Shown: positions 24,110 to 28,501 of the stretch, one piece after another
How the letters are laid out: each line of letters begins with the position of its first letter
Numbering within the stretch: the first letter of the stretch is position 1
Program-made: the position numbers and the translations under genes
NCBI GenBank assembly: GCA_937967805.1
Contig: CALBTC010000201.1
Coordinates: 1 to 28,501, forward strand
Length of the DNA stretch: 28,501 bases
Direction of reading: 5' to 3'
Source of the DNA: an uncultured Anaerolineaceae bacterium
Lineage (GTDB): Bacteria; Chloroflexota; Anaerolineae; Promineifilales; Promineifilaceae
Notes under the pieces: model-generated
Seen by the model: the letters and a program-made list of their open reading frames with translations, nothing else
Database searches by the model: none
Told to the model about the DNA's origin: nothing

Positions 24110-25041
24110 CTACTGCTTTGGAACGGCTGTGGGTTGGCTGGCTGAACTCGGACCGGTGGCGCGCCTTTGCCAAAGAGGGTCCCGGAGCCAGAGTCTTGCG
24201 TAGTCCCGTCTACCGCAAGCTGGACACGGCCCGCAGATACGCCTTGTCGGCGTACAAAACCTACCGCCAGCCAGCCCTTTTTGAGGGTGTTAAGACGTTT
24301 TGTATGTTCATCGGCCAGGTAAAAAGCGGCGGCACGCTGCTGGGGTCCCTGCTGGATGCCCATCCCAACGTGGTTCTGGCCGATGAAATTGATGTGCTGC
24401 GCTACGTTTCTGCCGGATTCAAGCGGGACCAGATTTTTCACCTGCTGCTGCGAGGGGCCAGGCGCGAGGCGCTGCGCGGGCGGATCACCGCCCGCCGCCT
24501 GACGCCGTATTCGCTGGCGGTGCCCGGCCAATGGCAGGGACGTTACAAAAATATCAAGGTCATTGGCGACAGTAAGGCGGGGCCATCGACGCGAAAGTTT
24601 GGACAGGAGCCGGAGCTTTTGAGCCAGTTGCAGGCAACGATGGCCTCGGTTGACCTGCGAATCATCCAGGTTGTGCGCAATCCGTACGATCCCATTAGCG
24701 CCATGATGGTGCGCGGCGGGCGCAGTTTTGAGAATGCCATTGACCATTATTTTGAGTACTGTCACACGCTGGTCAATCTACGAAATTGTTTACCGGCTGC
24801 CAGCCTAACGGCCGTACGCTACGAAGCGTTTGTGCGCCAGCCCCAGCAAACGCTGGGCCATCTGTGCCAATTTTTAGGAATCGAGGCCCATGACGCCTAC
24901 CTGGAAGCATGTGCCGGCATTGTGAAACCAACGCCAGACCAGTACCGGCAGATGGTGGATTGGACGCCTCATTGGATTGGCGTTGTCCGTAACAGAATTG
25001 ATCAGTTTGACTTTCTGGCGGGCTACACCTATGAGAATTAA
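24106..25041 (+). CDS. Sulfotransferase-family protein, fourth copy (separate subfamily)
   Basis: The 311-residue protein shows sulfotransferase landmarks but is not a close relative of the tandem trio. It has about 65 N-terminal residues of basic helix before FIGQVKSGGTLLGSLLDAHPNVVLADE (about 68-94, the 5'-phosphosulfate loop and following helix), IGDSKAGPSTR, VVRNPYDPISAMMVRGG (the 3'-phosphate site with Ser in place), and VRYEAFVRQPQQTLGHLCQFLGI. The ATG at 24106 overlaps the ligase stop (ATGA), showing tight coupling; a longer frame from 24025 runs inside the ligase gene. It probably sulfates the same polymer at another position. Confidence 0.85.
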   Translation: MTTALERLWVGWLNSDRWRAFAKEGPGARVLRSPVYRKLDTARRYALSAYKTYRQPALFEGVKTFCMFIGQVKSGGTLLGSLLDAHPNVVLADEIDVLRYVSAGFKRDQIFHLLLRGARREALRGRITARRLTPYSLAVPGQWQGRYKNIKVIGDSKAGPSTRKFGQEPELLSQLQATMASVDLRIIQVVRNPYDPISAMMVRGGRSFENAIDHYFEYCHTLVNLRNCLPAASLTAVRYEAFVRQPQQTLGHLCQFLGIEAHDAYLEACAGIVKPTPDQYRQMVDWTPHWIGVVRNRIDQFDFLAGYTYEN

Positions 25042-25045
25042 TACC

Positions 25046-26551
25046 ATGACGACGTTTACCTATGAAAAGATACAGGCGCTGGAGTCAGTGACCCGGCTGT
25101 TTTTTGCCTTAAACGAGGCCGGGGTGCGGTACTGCCATTGGAAAAGTAACGTGCGGTTGGACGAGGCGTTAAACGGCCGTACCGATCTCGACCTCCTGGT
25201 AGACCCACTGGATGGTCCGCTTTTCCGCCAAATCTTACGCAAGCATCAGGTGAAACCATTGTTGGCTGCACCCGGCAAGCATTACCCCGGCATCGAAAAC
25301 CACCTGGGGTACGATGCCGCCAGCGGCAAGCTGTTCCATCTGCACGTTCATTACCAGCTTGTTTTGGGTGAGCAATACGTCAAAAATTATCATCTGCCTA
25401 TTGAGAAAGAAGTTATTGCTTCGGTATGTCTGCCGCAGGGCGTGCTGGTGCCATCTCCTGCTATGGAGTTGGTCATTCTGTGCCTGCGGGCATTGCTCAA
25501 ATACCGGGACCGGGACGTGGTGAAGGATATTTTTGCCATCCGCTCGCCTGGGTTACCGGCACACATTCGCCAGGAAATCGAGTGGCTCCGGCAGCGAACA
25601 ACACCGGAGCAAATTTCGGAGACAGTGACCCAGCTCAACATCGTTTCTGAAGAGATTGTTTTTGCTTTTTTGCAGGCTGTTCAAGCGGAAACGAGAGATG
25701 GCTGGCAAATGTTGTGGCTGCGGTCTCAGGTGCGGCGGGCGTTACGGCCGTACCAGCGCCATCCCCGCCTGTGGGCATCAATCCTCTATTTCCGTGAGCT
25801 GTGGCGGCAGCGGCAAAGCAGCCCACGGCGCAAAATGACGCTGTGCGCCGGCGGCCGCACATTGGCGCTGATCGGGGCCGACGGCGCGGGTAAGTCAACC
25901 ATGTGCCGGCTCATCACCGACTGGCTGAGCTGGAAGCTGGACGTGCAGCTTTATTATCTGGGCAGCAAGCAGCCGTCGCGGCGCAGCGAGCTGCTTTACC
26001 TGCTTTTCCGCGCGCTGCGGCGCGGCCAGCGCACCGTCGCCGGCTGGCTGGGGCAAGACAGTCTGCCATCGAGATGGCTGGTGCAGTTACGCCGGATTGC
26101 GCGCTACACACATCATCTCTCGATTGGCCGGGACCGACTGCGCCGCTACCGGGAAAGTCGGGTCGCAGCAAAAACGGCCGTTATCATTTACGACCGGTAT
26201 CCGCTGGCAGCGCTGCTGGACGGTCCTAAGATTTACCCGCGTGATATTAGCCACGCCAATGGCCACGCTAACCGGGTGGGGCGCATCTTTGCCGCCGCCG
26301 AACAGGGAATTTATCGCCAGATTAGCCCGCCGCGCCATTACCTGCTGCTCAACGTTAGCCCGGCGGTGTCTTTGCAGCGCAAGCCGGACCATGACCCAAC
26401 GGCCGTTACCGCCAAAGCCCAATTTCTCAACAAATTTGCTGCCGAAATGGAAGGCGAGGACGAAAAAGTAAACCTGTTAACCATCAATGCCGATTTGCCG
26501 TTTGCCGAAGTTGAGCACCAGTTGAAAACGGCCGTCTGGCAGGTGCTGTAG
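25046..26551 (+). CDS. Nucleotidyltransferase-like domain fused to a thymidylate-kinase-like P-loop domain
   Basis: The 501-residue two-domain protein has an N-terminal nucleotidyltransferase-fold region (about 10-165) that reads YCHWKSNVRLDEALNGRTDLDLLVDP, with Asp47-X-Asp49 as the metal-binding pair, and LHVHYQLVLG. A helical linker (about 170-265) leads to a kinase domain with LALIGADGAGKST (Walker A 277-284), IIYDRYPLAALLDGP (thymidylate-kinase DR motif, about 381-395) and the lid-like KAQFLNKFAAE. This domain pair occurs in polysaccharide loci but its substrate is not established to my knowledge. It may phosphorylate a sugar or lipid rather than dTMP. ATG 25046 starts 4 bp after the previous stop; longer frames run into the upstream gene. 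Confidence 0.82.
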   Translation: MTTFTYEKIQALESVTRLFFALNEAGVRYCHWKSNVRLDEALNGRTDLDLLVDPLDGPLFRQILRKHQVKPLLAAPGKHYPGIENHLGYDAASGKLFHLHVHYQLVLGEQYVKNYHLPIEKEVIASVCLPQGVLVPSPAMELVILCLRALLKYRDRDVVKDIFAIRSPGLPAHIRQEIEWLRQRTTPEQISETVTQLNIVSEEIVFAFLQAVQAETRDGWQMLWLRSQVRRALRPYQRHPRLWASILYFRELWRQRQSSPRRKMTLCAGGRTLALIGADGAGKSTMCRLITDWLSWKLDVQLYYLGSKQPSRRSELLYLLFRALRRGQRTVAGWLGQDSLPSRWLVQLRRIARYTHHLSIGRDRLRRYRESRVAAKTAVIIYDRYPLAALLDGPKIYPRDISHANGHANRVGRIFAAAEQGIYRQISPPRHYLLLNVSPAVSLQRKPDHDPTAVTAKAQFLNKFAAEMEGEDEKVNLLTINADLPFAEVEHQLKTAVWQVL

Positions 26552-26553
26552 TT

Positions 26554-27351
26554 ATGATTATTGAATTTATCGGAGCGCCCGGCGCGGGCAAAACGACGCT
26601 TCTACCCGAGGTGACTCGCTTCTTTGAGTCACACGGTTGCCGCGCGTTCACCGTGGTCGAAGCGGCTCGTCCCTTGGCCCGGCGCACGCTGGGCGGTAGG
26701 CTGGTACATCGTTTGGCACCGGCGATGTTAAAACGGCCGTTGCTGTGGCGCATCTTTTACCTGCATGGCTTCGCGCACCGGTTGAGCTTCATGGCGCAGC
26801 GCCCGCGCCTGATCGCGCAGGTGCTGGCCAGCCAACGCGGCCGCCCTGCCAACGCCGATGTGCGCCAGCGACAGGTGCTGCCCTGGCTGTTCCGCCACAT
26901 GGGTTATTATGAATTTCTGCGCCGACACGCCCGGACTGATGAGGTGCTGTTGTTTGACGAGGGCTTCATCCACCGCGTGGTACAGCTCTTTACGTCCAGC
27001 GCCGAACGGCCAAGCCCCAGCCAAATCACAGATTACCTTGATTTCGTGCCGCGGCCTGATCTAATAATTTTTGTGCAGGCGTCAGTCGAAATTTGTGAGG
27101 AACGTATTTACGAACGCGGCCTCTGGCCCCGCGCTCAGCACAAAGACCCCGCCGAAATTTCCCAATTTATTTGCCATGCCCATGATGCGGTAGAGATGGC
27201 TGTGGCCCACGCCCGGCGCAAGCGCTGGTTGGTGTTGGAAGTAGCGAATGATGGGGCGGATTTAACGGCCGTTCAAACGATGCTTTGGCAGCAGTTGGAT
27301 CAAATTTCTTTGGGACGCTGGTCAACATGGGAGGTGCAAACGGCCGCATGA
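26554..27351 (+). CDS. Small P-loop kinase-like NTPase
   Basis: The 265-residue protein starts directly with a beta strand and Walker A: MIIEFIGAPGAGKTT (GAPGAGKT 7-14). A Walker B-like EVLLFDEGF lies near 131-139, and PDLIIFVQASVEICEERIYERG resembles the thymidylate/adenylate-kinase type lid and Arg region. It belongs to the broad P-loop kinase group (thymidylate kinase or AAA_33-like); no specific family is certain. It begins 2 bp after the NTase-kinase gene, and its stop overlaps the next ATG (ATGA). The three phosphotransferase-like genes are therefore likely translated as a unit and may act in one pathway. Confidence 0.78.
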   Translation: MIIEFIGAPGAGKTTLLPEVTRFFESHGCRAFTVVEAARPLARRTLGGRLVHRLAPAMLKRPLLWRIFYLHGFAHRLSFMAQRPRLIAQVLASQRGRPANADVRQRQVLPWLFRHMGYYEFLRRHARTDEVLLFDEGFIHRVVQLFTSSAERPSPSQITDYLDFVPRPDLIIFVQASVEICEERIYERGLWPRAQHKDPAEISQFICHAHDAVEMAVAHARRKRWLVLEVANDGADLTAVQTMLWQQLDQISLGRWSTWEVQTAA

Positions 27352-28501
27352 GTGAGTTCGCCTTGACCCCGCCGCGTATCTGGCCCATTCCGCGACCCAG
27401 CCGGATCAAACAAGCCATCCGGGCCCGCCTGTTTGCGCCCGAAATCGAGGCCGACCTGGTCGAGCAGCTTCTGGATGCATTTGGCCTGGCCCTGGCCCAG
27501 CCGCCGCAGAATTTGCCCTTTGGCCGGCGCAACAGCAGCCTGGTGCTGCACACCTCCGGCGGCAAAAAAGTACTCAAACAGTATCGTTCTCCCTGGCCCG
27601 CCGCCACGATGGCCTATGAACATTCGATTCTCAATCAGTTGGCTGCTTGCGGCTTTCCTGCTCCACGATTGAACGCTACGCCGAATGGAGCGACATTGGC
27701 ACAGCGCAACGGCCGTACCTATGCTCTTTTTGATTTTGTGGAAGGCACCAACGTATCTGCCACCTTTTTGACGCGGCGGCAGCGCCTGCGGCTCACCGCC
27801 CAGGCCGGGGTCACGCTAGCCCGCCTGCATCACCAGCTTTCTGGATTTTTGCCGGTTGGCGAGCACCACCTGGGCTACCAATCTTATGACGGCGGGCGGC
27901 GGCGCGATCTGGCCTGGCACCTGCACCGGTTGGCCGAACTGCCGCAAAAAACGCGCGATTTGCCTGACCCGGCGGCGCAATGGCTTTGTCAGCGAAGCAG
28001 CGAGCTGGCCGAAAAATTGACCGATCTGGCGGAAACTTTGGAAACGGCCGCACTGCCCCGGCTCATCATTCATGGTGATTACGGCCTGCACAACCTGCTC
28101 TTCCATCAGGATGGCACAGTGACGGTCCACGATTTTGAACTGGCCCGGCTTGAGTGGCGGCTAATCGATCTGGTTACCGTGCTCTCTCGTCTCAATGATG
28201 CCGAACGCCGTACTTTTATGGCCGCTTACGCTGCCAAATTTCCAGTGACGGACGAGGAATGGCAGCTGCTGCCCCAGGTCTGGCAATATTACCGGCTGCG
28301 CGGTGCAGTGCAGTATTGGCACAATCATTTTGTGATGTACGGCCGTAACCGCCTCAGCGCCGCCCAACAGCGCATCGAAGAAGCAGAGTGGGCGCTGCAA
28401 AATCCGTCCAAACTGTGGCAGCTCAAAGCCGCCGCCGACCAGACGCCGCGGGTGATGATGGTAGTCCGGCTTTTTTATCCCTGGATTGGCGGCACCGAGC
28501 G
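27348..28501 (+). CDS. APH-fold kinase open in frame into a GT4 glycosyltransferase N-terminus (3' partial)
   Basis: The frame is open from ATG 27348 to the window end, with no stop. Residues 1 to about 365 form an aminoglycoside phosphotransferase/choline-kinase fold protein: VLHTSGGKKVLKQY (nucleotide-binding Lys strand), LARLHHQLSG, LIIHGDYGLHNLLF (His242, Asp244, Asn249, the Brenner motif) and VTVHDFELAR (metal-binding Asp262). It should phosphorylate a small hydroxyl substrate. Directly after, from Met370 (28455), the sequence reads MMVVRLFYPWIGGTE, the hallmark start of a GT4 glycosyltransferase. Either a kinase-GT4 fusion or internal translation at the paired ATGs 28455/28458 would explain this; no ribosome site is evident there. 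The ATG overlaps the previous stop. Confidence 0.85.
   Translation, partial: MSEFALTPPRIWPIPRPSRIKQAIRARLFAPEIEADLVEQLLDAFGLALAQPPQNLPFGRRNSSLVLHTSGGKKVLKQYRSPWPAATMAYEHSILNQLAACGFPAPRLNATPNGATLAQRNGRTYALFDFVEGTNVSATFLTRRQRLRLTAQAGVTLARLHHQLSGFLPVGEHHLGYQSYDGGRRRDLAWHLHRLAELPQKTRDLPDPAAQWLCQRSSELAEKLTDLAETLETAALPRLIIHGDYGLHNLLFHQDGTVTVHDFELARLEWRLIDLVTVLSRLNDAERRTFMAAYAAKFPVTDEEWQLLPQVWQYYRLRGAVQYWHNHFVMYGRNRLSAAQQRIEEAEWALQNPSKLWQLKAAADQTPRVMMVVRLFYPWIGGTE

Noticed and set aside
25046..26551. Plain thymidylate kinase annotation
   Set aside because: The protein is more than twice the length of a thymidylate kinase, has an N-terminal nucleotidyltransferase-like domain, and sits in a polysaccharide operon.

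Overview
The window reads as chromosomal DNA of an uncultured or little-studied Chloroflexota (Anaerolineae/Ardenticatenia-like) bacterium. This is an inference from four things: long Thr/Pro/Asn linkers of the TNTPLPTA type in a secreted protein, moderately GC-rich coding sequence, several families of short dispersed repeats between genes, and a strongly over-represented palindrome, ACGGCCGT, seen about 45 times. Every gene I can support lies on the + strand. No rRNA, tRNA, CRISPR array, transposase or integrase was seen.

Region 1 (1-4914) is a MacB/LolD-like ABC export system. It has an ATPase cut by the window edge, a 10-TM double-FtsX permease and a lipoprotein HlyD/MacA-like adaptor, and it ends in a clear intrinsic terminator. 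Gaps between these genes carry a long inverted repeat (603-690) and a dispersed repeat (3490-3566). Region 2 (4936-5793) is a HEPN/MNT toxin-antitoxin pair (MntA-HepT, type VII) with its own promoter, apparently making a leaderless mRNA. Region 3 (6088-9329) is a signalling module: a stand-alone receiver whose phospho-acceptor Asp is Asn, a membrane PAS-PAS histidine kinase with an altered G1 box, and an OmpR/PhoB-type winged-helix response regulator. The first two genes are visibly more AT-rich than their surroundings.

Region 4 (9330-9842) is a non-coding control region with a dispersed repeat, palindromes, a possible promoter and three heptamers spaced exactly 11 bp apart, the geometry expected for a PhoB/OmpR-type regulator such as the one encoded just upstream. 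Region 5 (9843-28501, continuing past the edge) is an exopolysaccharide locus. It encodes an initiating sugar-phosphate transferase, a nucleotide-sugar dehydrogenase and aminotransferase pair, a large secreted propeller/repeat protein, a Wzz-like chain-length protein fused to a degenerate GGDEF domain, a Wzx-type flippase, three tandem sulfotransferase-family paralogues, a Wzy/WaaL-type polymerase or ligase, a fourth sulfotransferase, and a run of three phosphotransferase-like genes. The last of these is open in frame into the start of a GT4 glycosyltransferase.

Together the genes suggest a regulated, probably sulfated and possibly phosphorylated, amino-sugar-containing exopolysaccharide. Its assembly may be sensed through a cytoplasmic c-di-GMP-like receptor domain on the Wzz protein, and its transcription may be set by the adjacent two-component system. 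The most unusual elements are the Wzz-GGDEF fusion, the kinase-GT4 fusion, the sulfotransferase paralogues with Walker A-like loops, and the 11-bp phased operator candidate.
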